Shown piece after piece: positions 28,677 to 37,822 of a stretch of 64,000 nt of DNA. A program made the position numbers and the translations under genes. The notes under the pieces were generated by a model, which saw only the letters and a program-made list of their open reading frames with translations, was not told where the DNA came from and did not search any database. Position 1 is the stretch's first letter. Each line of letters begins with the position of its first letter. The DNA is taken from assembly GCF_004208415.1 (NCBI RefSeq), contig NZ_CP035758.1, forward strand, positions 2,728,001 to 2,792,000, written 5' to 3'. The stretch is from Ktedonosporobacter rubrisoli. GTDB lineage: Bacteria; Chloroflexota; Ktedonobacteria; Ktedonobacterales; Ktedonobacteraceae.

Positions 28677-28820
28677 TCATTGCCACCCCGACAACACAGT
28701 AGATTGGGTAGCCCTGGGCCAGATGGGGTCTGGGTCATGCGGGCCAACAGAAGCTATAGCTACCAACATTGACAGTAATACGATGCACATAAGCAGAGAT
28801 GGAATATGTAAACGGTTCAT
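28677..28820 (-). CDS. 47-residue secreted-type small peptide, first gene of operon
   Basis: Too short for standard gene calling. The ATG at 28820 has GAAGGAG 7 bases upstream, the best ribosome site in this part of the operon. The N-terminus is a classical signal or membrane anchor (MNRLHIPSLLMCIVLLSMLV then AIAS), followed by a proline-rich polar tail starting GPHDPDPIWPRA and ending STVLSGWQ. The stop lies 16 bp before the leader-like peptide gene and the start about 100 bp downstream of the predicted -10 box, so it is the first translated cistron. It could be a signalling peptide, a pathway substrate or a membrane-anchored helper. No relatives are recognised. Confidence 0.65.
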   Translation of the reverse strand: MNRLHIPSLLMCIVLLSMLVAIASVGPHDPDPIWPRATQSTVLSGWQ

Positions 28821-28925
28821 ATACTACTCCTTCCAGGAAGATATGTTATGGAAAGGCTCAGAACAAGGCAGCTAATTATGTTGCTTACCTGCTTGTTCCG
28901 TGCTTCCATCCACTCTCTGGAAGAT

Positions 28926-28997
28926 AGTATAAGTAAGCGTCCTCACCAAACCCTCACCAAACTCTCACCAAATCCTTGCCACCGGAGCATCACCAAA
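28926..28997 (-). promoter_or_regulatory. SARP-type promoter: 11-bp-spaced direct repeats and -10 box
   Basis: On the minus strand the word TTTGGTGA occurs three times at exactly 11-bp spacing (forward-strand TCACCAAA at 28943-28950, 28954-28961, 28965-28972) and once more at 28990-28997. TATACT (28931-28926) follows 11 bases after the last repeat, as a -10 box without a normal -35. Direct repeats with one-helical-turn spacing just upstream of -10 are the known binding pattern of SARP activators, and a SARP-like BTAD activator gene ends 34 bp upstream. The repeats point at the 12-gene operon starting with the 47-residue peptide. Confidence 0.8.
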
Positions 28998-29030
28998 TCT
29001 TTCCATTTATCTGGCGAGAGGAATGGCAGA

Positions 29031-32000
29031 TCAAACTCTCTGACTCAGCTGATGATAGAGCTTTTCCAGGCGAGGCCCGGGAATGCTTCCCAGCTCTTCT
29101 TTGAGAAGTTTTTTACATGTCTGATACTGGCGTAAGGCCTGTTCTCTCCGGCCTTGCCGGGCATAGGCTAGCATCAGGCGCAGATGGGCTTCCTCATTAA
29201 ACCCCTCTATCTCCAGAATCTTTCGGCTGTGCTCGGCACTTTCCTCGTATTCTTGTAGCTGGTAGGTCAGAGTAGCCAGGCGCAAGCGTGCATCGAAATA
29301 GAGCGATTGCAGATAAGAGCGCCTCCTCAAGAACCAGGTGTTGTACAACGGTTGAACATAGGCGCCACGATAGAGGGTGATCATAGCTTCTAAGTTCTTT
29401 CTAAGATCGTCATCTTCTTGCGCACTACTACAGGATAGTTGATGATAGTGTTGGAAGGTAGCGACATCGTAAGAAACAGAGGACCCAAAACGTTGGCTGA
29501 GATCTAAACTATAGCTATGCTGGGTTGAGATGACACATTCTTTGCCCACGACGTTCCGCAAACGATTGATCATAGAGTGAAAATTAAGCATGATCTGCTC
29601 AATATCTCGCTCATCCTCCTCCCATAGGTCGGCAATAATGCGCTCTTTACTGAGGGGAGTTGTAGCCTCCAATAAAAAGAAGCAAAGTTCGCGCACCCGT
29701 TGGGATCGCCAGCTTTTGACAGGTTGATCGTCGATAAACAGGGCTGCATCGCCAAAGGCGATGGCACGGATGTGTGTTGCGTTCTCTGTGATCTGGAGTA
29801 CAGCCTGCCCCTGTTGTGCAGTCGTATCTGAGGGCAAGGCCGGCTCCAGATCCAACAAGGCACACAATTGTGCGGCTTCTGCCAGAGATTGGATGCTGTG
29901 GCTGACTTCTGGCAGGAGCTTCAATTCTCGTAGCGCAGTGAATTTTTGCAGCGGAGATTCCTCAATAATATCGGCTATTGCTCTTAAATGATTTATAAAG
30001 CGCGCTTGTTGCTTCTGAGCCAGTAGGCAGGCAGCCATCCAGATATGGATACGAATTGACTCTTTCTTATATCCAGCCTCTTGTAAACGGCCGAGCAGAG
30101 GATGCAAACAGGTGAGTGCTTCAGTTATAGATCTCTGCCATAGAAGCAACTGACCGCGAGTCAAGGTACATGTTACTTCAATTGCATCAGTGACAGGGAC
30201 GGAGACTGCAAATTGCTCTGCCTCTTTGAGGAGCTGCCAGGGGGAGATAGCATCACCCAACAAGAAGCGAATTGTAGCAATATTGCACAGCGTGTAGGCA
30301 ACATGAAAATGGTCATTCAGGCTGCGCTTCAAGACAAGGCTATCTTCGAGAAAGGTCAATGCTAACGCGTAATCTCCCCGTACTTGTGCCAGGCTTCCCA
30401 ATCCACTCAGAGCCGCAGCTTCTCCCAACCGATAACGTAGCGATCCTTGCGAGAGGTGGAGCGCCTGCGTATAGACGCTATGGGACTGTTCATAGTCACC
30501 TTGGTAAAATGCCAACGCACCAGCTTGATTGAGGCAATCGATTTTGCCTCGCTCATAACCCATTTGCTCACAGTATGCTGTTGCGCGCCTGAGGTGGTAG
30601 CTGGTCAGCGGAAGATTGCCGAGATCTTGAAAGGTCATAGATAAAGCTCGATGGATATCAATCAATGTACCGTCTACGGCCTTGCTACCCCAAGCTTGTA
30701 ACGCCATCTGAAATTCCTTGACTCCTGTCAGTGGGTCTCTCAAGAGATTAGCGCATACTCCCAGCCGCAGGTAGATCTCGCCTTTCAATTGGCTTTCTTG
30801 CTCCGAGAGCAGTGCCAGGGCGTGTAGACAAGCATCACGCGCCTCTTGATAGCGACCTGCAAGAAAAAGATAACGCGCTCGTAGTAGACTATACTCGGCC
30901 TCTAACTCTGCGCCTGCTTGCTGGGACCAGCGCTCTATTGCCTGATCCGCTTGTTCTAGCAAGGCGGAGATCTGCGCTGTTCTCTCCAATAAGAAGCAAA
31001 GCCTAATGCGTAACAGCAAAACTCTGGGATGTGTTCCTTGCACCTGATCTGGAAGTGCATCGATTTGTTTAATCAAAAAATCAAGCTGTCCATTGTGGAG
31101 GCACTGGCTCTGGCAGGCAAGTATTAGATGTAGCACTGTTGCATGATCCTCAGCCATTTGGGCATGGAAGATTGCTTGCTCGTAGTCAGAAGCATCATGC
31201 CAGAGCATAGACGCCCTACCATGGAGCTCTTTGAAACGTTGAGGGTTAGTTTGCAAAAATCTATCACATAATATCTCACGCAAGGCCGGTTGGCAGGTGA
31301 AAACAATCACTCCTGCGCGATTAGTACTACTGACGAAGAGCCCCTGGGCTTCCAGGCGTTGCAAAAATGTCTCCGCATCGGATCGCAGTAAGAGCCTATT
31401 GCAGAAATCAGGTGTCATCTCGCGCAAGATCGCGGCTTCTTGCAAATAGGCAAGAGCTTCAGGGTCATGCGCAAAAACCTCATCGAGCAGATAGGAGAAG
31501 AGGTATTTCTGTTGGACTCGGCGCCGCTCGCTTTCTAATGAATAGAGGTTGCTCAAGCCGATACCCAGCGAAATGCCTGCTATCCAGCCGTCAAAGGTCT
31601 GAACCAGGCGCTGTGCCTCAGCTTCGCTGCATTTGACACCGCGTAGTTGAGCCAGTTCCTGTATTTCCTTTGCTGTGAAACGCAACTCTTTGATGCTCAA
31701 TGCTTTCACTTGTTGCGTAAAAATGAGCTGGGTTATCTCAATATTGAGCGAGACGCGACTTTCAAACACAAAGCGGCAGAGGGGTGGGGCCTGACGAATG
31801 AATATATTTACCAGACGGATTACAGACTCATCTTCATTAACCTCTTGAAAATTGAGCAAGATGATTGCAAAGGGTACACTGATATCTCTTTGAATCGCAT
31901 CGCAGAGAGCTGATATCAATGGTTGATACTGACGCTGATGCTGGTTACTCGGCTGAGCTATGGTATCAGCGATAAGCACATCCAGATCTTTGCCAAAGTC

Positions 32001-32297
32001 TGGAAACTGACGTCTGATGCTAGCGATAAGCAGGCGCAAAAAGCGGAAGCGATCAGTATCGCTGGCTGTTAGAGTGTACCAGCAGCAGGGCATGCGAGTT
32101 TGCTGCGAAAAATCACATAAAAGCGCTGTTTTTCCCGAACCAGCAGGAGCCAATATGTAAAGCACTTTGCAGGCAGGATGTGCATCTGGACCTATAGCTT
32201 GCTCTAATCTGTTGACAAGATGAGGGCGAGGAACAAGGACAGGAGGTTGCATAGGAGGCAGGATATTCTCCTCTCCGACTGCATTGAAATGTATCAC
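29031..32297 (-). CDS. Large STAND-ATPase transcriptional activator with C-terminal HTH-BTAD (SARP/MalT-like)
   Basis: 1088 residues from a GTG at 32297, chosen because a perfect AGGAGG lies 6 bases upstream; earlier in-frame ATGs (to 32492) lack one. A STAND NTPase comes first, with Walker A APAGSGKTALL near residue 53 and a Walker B-like FAIILLNF. Helical repeat (TPR-like) sequence fills the middle. From about residue 835 there is a winged-helix (GDAALFIDDQPVKSWRSQRV) and a bacterial transcriptional activation domain (EEAHLRLMLAYARQGRREQA). This architecture belongs to pathway-specific activators of the AfsR/SARP type. It lies directly upstream of the operon and its repeat-bearing promoter, so it is the likely activator of the cluster. 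Confidence 0.9.
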   Translation of the reverse strand: MIHFNAVGEENILPPMQPPVLVPRPHLVNRLEQAIGPDAHPACKVLYILAPAGSGKTALLCDFSQQTRMPCCWYTLTASDTDRFRFLRLLIASIRRQFPDFGKDLDVLIADTIAQPSNQHQRQYQPLISALCDAIQRDISVPFAIILLNFQEVNEDESVIRLVNIFIRQAPPLCRFVFESRVSLNIEITQLIFTQQVKALSIKELRFTAKEIQELAQLRGVKCSEAEAQRLVQTFDGWIAGISLGIGLSNLYSLESERRRVQQKYLFSYLLDEVFAHDPEALAYLQEAAILREMTPDFCNRLLLRSDAETFLQRLEAQGLFVSSTNRAGVIVFTCQPALREILCDRFLQTNPQRFKELHGRASMLWHDASDYEQAIFHAQMAEDHATVLHLILACQSQCLHNGQLDFLIKQIDALPDQVQGTHPRVLLLRIRLCFLLERTAQISALLEQADQAIERWSQQAGAELEAEYSLLRARYLFLAGRYQEARDACLHALALLSEQESQLKGEIYLRLGVCANLLRDPLTGVKEFQMALQAWGSKAVDGTLIDIHRALSMTFQDLGNLPLTSYHLRRATAYCEQMGYERGKIDCLNQAGALAFYQGDYEQSHSVYTQALHLSQGSLRYRLGEAAALSGLGSLAQVRGDYALALTFLEDSLVLKRSLNDHFHVAYTLCNIATIRFLLGDAISPWQLLKEAEQFAVSVPVTDAIEVTCTLTRGQLLLWQRSITEALTCLHPLLGRLQEAGYKKESIRIHIWMAACLLAQKQQARFINHLRAIADIIEESPLQKFTALRELKLLPEVSHSIQSLAEAAQLCALLDLEPALPSDTTAQQGQAVLQITENATHIRAIAFGDAALFIDDQPVKSWRSQRVRELCFFLLEATTPLSKERIIADLWEEDERDIEQIMLNFHSMINRLRNVVGKECVISTQHSYSLDLSQRFGSSVSYDVATFQHYHQLSCSSAQEDDDLRKNLEAMITLYRGAYVQPLYNTWFLRRRSYLQSLYFDARLRLATLTYQLQEYEESAEHSRKILEIEGFNEEAHLRLMLAYARQGRREQALRQYQTCKKLLKEELGSIPGPRLEKLYHQLSQRV

Positions 32298-32839
32298 AAG
32301 TATCCTCCTAAACATATTACATCCATCTCTTCTGGGGAGAAAAGATGGCGTAAGAGATTGTATGGTTATGTGTTGTTTGAAACAGGCCTGGGCACCTGGC
32401 TCGTTCATGATTGATTGGAAGAAGATCAAACTACCCCCGGAGGGGGATGTCTTCATAACAAAAGTATAAACTGTGGTGCTTCTTTGCGTCAAGATGACAC
32501 TTTTTCTCTTTCATCGCTATAGAAATGGTATTTCATTCATGCACAGGTATCGCCTGTAACCTGCTGCTTACCCTTTACATACTCCTTTAGCAGAGCTTGA
32601 CAAGAAGGAAATGCTGCCGCGCATTATGAAGGAGCTGGCAAGGTATAGCAGCACTCCAGGAAGAGATAAAACGTGTTCGATCTTGAGAGGATGGCTGCCA
32701 GCCAGAAGAGAAGCACAATCAGAATTCGTCCGGCTCCGTACATGAGGCTATCTATCCACATTATAAGCAATATCCCTCCCGGGGGCTTTACATTTGTCTT
32801 TCTCATCACAAGTGGGGAGGCGAGAAGAGCAAGACGCAA
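32298..32839. other. Upstream region of the activator gene
   Basis: No supported gene. The TTTGGTGA repeats of the operon promoter are not repeated here, so no sign of autoregulation through them. The right end grades into the transposase relic. Confidence 0.5.
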
Positions 32840-33420
32840 ATTGGTGCCCCTGATCATGGCTGCTGATCTCGCTTCTGTAGAGATTGAACGAGGGGGGAGA
32901 GCGAGCAAAAGCCGTCTGTGCCGTGCAAGATGGGGCTCAATGGCTCCAAGGCTTTGTGGATGGACATCGCCACGATGCCGTGCGTATCCTCGATTTTGCT
33001 CATGCTGCCCAGTATTTGAGGCAGGTGGCTGAGCAGGGAAAGCAGGCTGGACATTCTTTGCCCGCACGTTGGTTGTCCATTCTGTTGCATCAGCTCAAGC
33101 ATCACGGTCCCATTCGGGTTCTAGCACATCTAGAACGGCTGGGGCGGCGCGGGCGGCTGCCTGCCGTTGGGGACGCTCTGCGCTATTTTGGCAAGCGACT
33201 CCACCAACTGCAGTATCCAGACTTCTTGGCTGCAAGATGGCCTATCGGCTCGGGTATGGTGGAAAGTGCCAACAAGGTCGTGATGCAAGCGCGGCTCAAA
33301 GGGGGGAATGCATTGGGAACCCAGCAAGGTTAATCCGATGCTGGCTTTATGCAATGCCCTGCGTAATGAGCGCTTGGGAAAAACCGCAGGAAAACATCTC
33401 ATCACCCCAAGTTCGGACAG
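32840..33420 (+). pseudogene. ISKra4-family transposase, degraded C-terminal fragment
   Basis: Three frames must be joined: ADLASVEIERGG, then (after a G6 run near 32891) ERAKAVCAVQDGAQWLQGFVD, DAVRILDFAHAAQYL and WPIGSGMVESANK, then from about 33308 in another frame MHWEPSKVNPMLALCNALRNE. Together these form the catalytic C-terminal half of an ISKra4-type transposase (the VQDGA-W-QGFVD and IGSGMVESANK motifs are hallmark). The N-terminal half is missing. No terminal inverted repeats were found, so this is a dead insertion-sequence fragment. Confidence 0.8.
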
Positions 33421-33448
33421 ATCTGGGCAGCCAGACCGCCGTGCTCTC

Positions 33449-34561
33449 TTAGCTGGAGTGAAGTATCCGAAAGCGATCGGGTTCCGCCGGATCTCGATCA
33501 ACGACTTGTATTGGCGCCCAAGCCCATTGCCAAATGCTGATGCCTGGCATGCGGGAAAACTGGATCTGCCCGCGGGTGCCTTCGACTGCAACGCGCGGCC
33601 AGGATTCGGCAGTGCGTGCCCGGTTCGCGCCGTGAGAACGCAGCACATCGGCGAGGACTGCGATCGTGTCGTAGCCCTCAAAGGCGACGAAGGAGGGCGC
33701 TTTGGCTAACCGCTCGCGGAGGGCTGCCTCGACTCGTGTACCGAGTGGGCTGAGGCGCTCGGGCAGGTAGCGCAAGAATGGGATCGCAGTGCTGTCATCG
33801 CCCAACAACGTTGCCCATTCGGCGAACTCCGGTTGCCCGGCTGGGGCACCAACCATCATCTCTGCGAGGCGCTGGTCGCGGCGGACAGACTTGACGATCG
33901 ACACTGCCGGCTCCGGGTAGCCGACCAGAAGCAGGAGGGCTGTTGCGCGACTGGCGACGAGTTCGTCGCACACGGCCGTGGGGGCGAGCGTGCGCATGTC
34001 GAGTTCGATAACGGTGCCACCGCGTGGAGCGAGGTAGTCCCGCAGAATGCGGGTCCCAGATGCCCAGTAGACACTCGACTCTGCTGCTACGGCGATTCGC
34101 CTGTAGCCCGCACTGAGGAGGAAGTCTGCATAGATTTGCCAGCCGTGGGACTGCGCAGGGGCGAGGCGTGCGACCCATTCCGTTGGCTGTTCGGTGAGCG
34201 CGTCGAGAACCGCTGACGAGCAGAGGAATGGCAGGCCGAGGGCGTCGGCCCTGGTGGCAGCGGCGCGAGCGACGACGCTGTGATACTCTCCCGCCAAGGC
34301 AGCCACGCCCAGGCGAGCCAATTCATCTACGGCCGCCGCAGCCCTCTGTGGATCAGCCGCAGTGTCTCGGACCACCAGCTTGAGTGGCCTTCCGACGATC
34401 CCGCCGGCGTTATTGACTTCGCGAACGGCCAGTTCGAGTCCAGCGAGCAAGTGTTGGCCTGCCTCGACCCAGCCAGGCCGAGTGAGAGGAACGAGAGCAC
34501 CGATCTGGATGGATGATCCGTCAGTTTGCTCCGTTCCAGGTGGCGATGGTGGCGTATTCAT
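33449..34561 (-). CDS. Substrate-binding protein-like (Peripla_BP_6, branched-chain amino acid type), no signal peptide
   Basis: 370 residues with the type I periplasmic-binding fold of leucine/amide-binding proteins: IQIGALVPLTRPGW at the N-terminus, LAVREVNNAGGIVGRPL, ADPQRAAAAVDELA, and VAFEGYDTIAVLADVL near the end. The usual signal peptide and lipobox are absent; the protein starts with a polar MNTPPSPPGTEQTDGS tail, so it may be cytoplasmic or the start may have been lost. No permease genes adjoin. Its base composition is visibly G+C-richer than the surroundings and it is boxed in by transposase fragments, all of which point to recent acquisition. Its ligand is unknown. Confidence 0.85.
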   Translation of the reverse strand: MNTPPSPPGTEQTDGSSIQIGALVPLTRPGWVEAGQHLLAGLELAVREVNNAGGIVGRPLKLVVRDTAADPQRAAAAVDELARLGVAALAGEYHSVVARAAATRADALGLPFLCSSAVLDALTEQPTEWVARLAPAQSHGWQIYADFLLSAGYRRIAVAAESSVYWASGTRILRDYLAPRGGTVIELDMRTLAPTAVCDELVASRATALLLLVGYPEPAVSIVKSVRRDQRLAEMMVGAPAGQPEFAEWATLLGDDSTAIPFLRYLPERLSPLGTRVEAALRERLAKAPSFVAFEGYDTIAVLADVLRSHGANRARTAESWPRVAVEGTRGQIQFSRMPGISIWQWAWAPIQVVDRDPAEPDRFRILHSS

Positions 34562-34809
34562 GCGTTGGTGTCTCCTGTGTATGCAATTTTAAAGAGATCA
34601 ATACCATCGACAGCCGGCGTGACCCATTGATATGCCTTCTGAATGTGTGGAAAATGAAGCTAATTTCCAACTTCAGGAAGAGTATACCAGATGAGAAGCG
34701 ATTTCTCCAGGCTCTGGAGAGAAGAGGGTGCCCTTCATTTTTTTGCAAAGCCAAAATGGGAAGATAGAAGTAGAAAAGGTGTGTGCTCAAGAGGAAGGAG
34801 GGCAGCGCA
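34562..34809. other. Intergenic, between high-GC gene and transposase relic
   Basis: AT-richer sequence without a supported gene; possible promoter region of the minus-strand binding-protein gene. Confidence 0.4.
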
Positions 34810-34975
34810 ATGGACGCCGAAGAGTTGGAAAAGCGCTGGCAGCAAAAAAAGTCAAGAGGCGTTCGAGGTCATCACTCACTGGCGGTAAGATCATCCCAAC
34901 GCGACGCTGGAGGAAATCGAACTGGCGATTGATGAGCGCCTCGATCAAGTGCGCGCATTGAGCTTGACCCGTTTC
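34810..34975 (+). pseudogene. ISKra4-like transposase, degraded N-terminal fragment
   Basis: An ATG with AGGAGGG upstream opens MDAEELEKRWQQKK. The frame is lost in an A7 run near 34850; the correct frame then gives QEAFEVITHWR, a TAA, and DHPNATLEEIELAIDERLD before decaying. The pattern W-R-x-x-HP-x-ATL-x-EIE matches the N-terminus of ISKra4-type transposases, and the TAA sits where Glu (GAA) would be. It is on the same strand as the C-terminal fragment at 32840-33420 but downstream of it, with the binding-protein gene in between. Confidence 0.65.
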
Positions 34976-35287
34976 TGTAGAGTCGAGAAAGGTGGAGAAT
35001 GGCTGAGAGATCCATCTCCTCTCAAAGAAGAAAACGTTGGGAACGTTACATAAAACATTTTAAGGTCATTTTTTACTGTATCAGAAACGATAAATAACGT
35101 CAACGCTGAAAACGTTTCTTACTGCTCCTTTCGATGCTGTTGTTCATACTCTTGAGAAAGAAGACGGATCTTTCATTGTCTTTTTTCTCCCTCTTTGGTA
35201 TACTCTTCCTGAGTTGCAAGAGATAAAGAGAAAAATACGAAAGAGAAACATTTTTAGGCATGCAGAGAAAATCGGGGAGAAGAACCA
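34976..35287. other. AT-rich leader before methyltransferase gene
   Basis: No gene. The word AACGTT recurs (about 35033, 35041 and as AAACGTTT near 35110), perhaps an operator or chance in AT-rich DNA. GGGGAGAAGAACCA precedes the methyltransferase ATG. Confidence 0.4.
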
Positions 35288-36166
35288 ATGGACTCATCGA
35301 GAGATCCTAAGCGACAGCAGGAGCTAGGCAGTACATATGTGGTCCAAGATCGCTCCAATCAGCAAGAGCTTGCTCGTTTAGCGTTGCAGGACCAGATGCT
35401 TACCACAGGGATGGGAGGAGTCCTGCCTGAGCAGCCTGATCCACTTAGGTTTACCCGAATCCTCGACGTGGGATGTGGGACCGGCAATTGGCTCTTAGAG
35501 CTGGCCCGGACGTTTCCTCATCTACGGAGACTGGTGGGAGTCGATATCAGTGCCACGATGCTTGGCTATGCACGAGAGCAGGCAGACACCCAGCAGGACG
35601 ACCCAAGGATTGAGTTTGCTGTGATGGATGCCTTGCGTATGCTCGAATTTCCCGCTGATACCTTTGGTTTGGTGAATGCACGCATGGCCTGGAGCTACCT
35701 GCGTACCTGGGACTGGCCCAAATACCTGCGCGAAATGCGCCATGTGTGCCGCAGGGGTGGCATCGTGCGCGTGACGGAATGCGACCTCTATGAGAGTAAT
35801 AGTCAAGCGCTCTCGCATCTGAGCGCGCTCTTTCTTCAGGCCCTCCATCAAGCAGGGCACTTCTTTCGCCAAGAACGCGATGGGGTGAGCAGCGAATTGG
35901 GCCAGCTCTTGCAGCAGTATGGCGCAGTTCGGCACGTCAAGACGCAGGTTCATGTACTCACCTTGCCTGCTGGGACCCCAGCAGGGCAGCAGTTTGCTCA
36001 GGATGTCCGCTTGGGGTTCCGCACAGCCCAGCCCTTCATTCGCAAATGGGTCGGCCACATCGAGGACTATGAGCCGTGCTACCAGCAGATGCTCTCTCAA
36101 GTCGAGCACCCTAATTTTGTGGCTACCTGGAAGCTGGTCACCGTTTGGGGCGAGGTCGTCAAATGA
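35288..36166 (+). CDS. Class I SAM-dependent methyltransferase (paralogue 1)
   Basis: 292 residues. Motif I is ILDVGCGTGNW at residues 58-68; the acidic end of strand 2 follows as VGVDIS; then FAVMDALRMLEFPADTFGLV covers motifs II and III. The substrate-recognition C-terminus (FFRQERDGVSSELGQLLQQYG) is shared with the gene at 41306-42175, which is clearly a paralogue. The family places methyl groups on small molecules such as quinones, sterol-like lipids or natural products. Neither copy sits in an operon that shows the substrate. Confidence 0.88.
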   Translation: MDSSRDPKRQQELGSTYVVQDRSNQQELARLALQDQMLTTGMGGVLPEQPDPLRFTRILDVGCGTGNWLLELARTFPHLRRLVGVDISATMLGYAREQADTQQDDPRIEFAVMDALRMLEFPADTFGLVNARMAWSYLRTWDWPKYLREMRHVCRRGGIVRVTECDLYESNSQALSHLSALFLQALHQAGHFFRQERDGVSSELGQLLQQYGAVRHVKTQVHVLTLPAGTPAGQQFAQDVRLGFRTAQPFIRKWVGHIEDYEPCYQQMLSQVEHPNFVATWKLVTVWGEVVK

Positions 36167-36700
36167 GCCTGGAGAGCAAAACATCGACAGGTGGCCTGCT
36201 CTCTGAGTCTCCTGCTGGATTATGCGCCATCAGTTTACGCCCTTTCCTGGAGTGAACTCATGGGACAGGTTCATGCATACTTTCGATAATGCAATACCCG
36301 CAATCGAAGAAAGTCAAAGCTCGCTCTCCCATAAAGGCATTGAGCTGTTCCACCTTCTCGGTATCCACATTGTGGGCTCTTGCCTAGCCGATTGCATGTG
36401 GACTTCTACTTGTGCACATGCATGAACGGCCTTGCCAAACAGAGCAGGGAGCAGGCTCATGGACTTCTTGTGAACCAGGCCGCTCGGCCTCTGCCCACAT
36501 AGGCTCTGGGAAGGTGAGGCTGGAGAGGAGAAGGTGCATCATGGGCAAAGCAAGCATGGAATCCTCAATTCAGGTATCTCTGTTAGCTCGCTCCCTTGTT
36601 GTCGGGCCAGGCAATAAAGCACAGTATCTACAATCGTTGTGGCAAGCGCAAGATCGAGCCTGGCCTTTTATCCCGCAAGCGCGGGCTGAGCTGGGCTTTG
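36167..36700. other. Non-coding gap of about 530 bp
   Basis: Several short frames exist but none has a ribosome site plus family-like sequence. I see no RNA gene or repeat in it. Confidence 0.5.
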
Positions 36701-37822
36701 TTATATATGTGGTGGCACATACTTATCGAGGTTGCGGGTAGTCACGAGCGGTACGAAACCTAACGAGCGCGATACCCGGTAAACCTTATCAATATTTTCT
36801 GGCTTTTCAGCATAATCGACTGTGAAGATGGGTTTGCCCTGGTTATGGAGGGCTTCCCAATTCTTCAGGTGGGAGGCAGTGCTTTCGTGCAATGAACCAT
36901 CAGGATTGGCCTTATAGGCAGCTTTGCACGCGTCCGAGAGGCTATTATAGTAGCTAGTTGAGTCTACATCGGCATCGGTTTGCGGCAAGGGACAACCGCC
37001 AGGAGGCATGTTATTTACTCCACCATCAAACCAGGTCTGCTCCTGGGCCAGCGCATCAATGGTGTCGAAATATATCTTCTCATCAAGGGCCAGCTCCGGC
37101 ACATTCTGCCCAATAACCAGAAAATCTTGTTTCTGAGCGCGCGCGAAATTTGCCAGGGTGCGGACCCAATTTGCCATTTCTTTTTGTGGATCTTTGCCTT
37201 GCTTCTTTGCTGCCTCGGTCACGCTCTTATCCTGGTATGCTTGCACCCAATCGAGATAGATACCATCGAAGCCAGCGTTAAGGATGTCTTGCAGGTAGCC
37301 TTTTTGCTTATCAAGCCAGATTTTTTGCCAGTCCTGATGCCAAAAGGCTACGGGAAAACTTCCATCCCATCCGTCAGGGTCTTTCCCAACAATCCAGGAT
37401 GGATTTCCAACCTTCCAGCCTTCTTGCCAATAGGTTCGATACGATTCTGCCTCCCCAATGTCAATATAGGCCAGGGCAAGTTTCGGATGAGCGGCGCTAT
37501 GCCACCTTTGAAGCATATTCCTCAGCGGATAGTCACTTGATCCCTTGAGGGAATGCAGATTGTCTATCACAACCATATCATAGGACGAGCTTTCGATCTT
37601 TGTCAGATCTTCCTGTGTTGGCTCTTTTGAGATAAAATACAGCCAGTTCTTCACCTGCGCTAAGCTTGTTAGCTTATGAGATAGATTGGAGGTGGTATTG
37701 CTCTTGTTTATCCCTGATGCTGTTTGCGCATGGATGGTGGATGGGATGACCACGGCACAAAGGATAAACAGTAGCCCTACAAACGAGAGAAAAACGCGAT
37801 GACGAATAATCGTATGGAGCAT
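36701..37822 (-). CDS. Secreted GH114/TM1410-like putative glycoside hydrolase
   Basis: 373 residues from the ATG at 37822, which follows AAGGAGGGGAGCAAC; the longer frame starting at 37891 lacks such a site. A signal peptide is clear (RHRVFLSFVGLLFILCAVV up to about HAQTA). The mature part is a TIM-barrel of the endo-alpha-1,4-polygalactosaminidase/TM1410 group: NWLYFISKE, YDMVVIDNL, LALAYIDIGEAESYR, GFDGIYLDWVQAY with a probable catalytic Asp, and VIGQNVPELA. Members cut galactosamine-rich exopolysaccharide or are uncharacterised. It is secreted and not part of an operon. Confidence 0.85.
   Translation of the reverse strand: MLHTIIRHRVFLSFVGLLFILCAVVIPSTIHAQTASGINKSNTTSNLSHKLTSLAQVKNWLYFISKEPTQEDLTKIESSSYDMVVIDNLHSLKGSSDYPLRNMLQRWHSAAHPKLALAYIDIGEAESYRTYWQEGWKVGNPSWIVGKDPDGWDGSFPVAFWHQDWQKIWLDKQKGYLQDILNAGFDGIYLDWVQAYQDKSVTEAAKKQGKDPQKEMANWVRTLANFARAQKQDFLVIGQNVPELALDEKIYFDTIDALAQEQTWFDGGVNNMPPGGCPLPQTDADVDSTSYYNSLSDACKAAYKANPDGSLHESTASHLKNWEALHNQGKPIFTVDYAEKPENIDKVYRVSRSLGFVPLVTTRNLDKYVPPHI

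Noticed and set aside
32673..33067. Open frames on both strands left of the transposase relic
   Set aside because: They are alternative frames of the degraded ISKra4 sequence or low-complexity AT/GC stretches.
36412..36741. A 109-residue plus-strand frame before the GH114-like gene
   Set aside because: It runs into the opposing gene and has no family features; probably chance.
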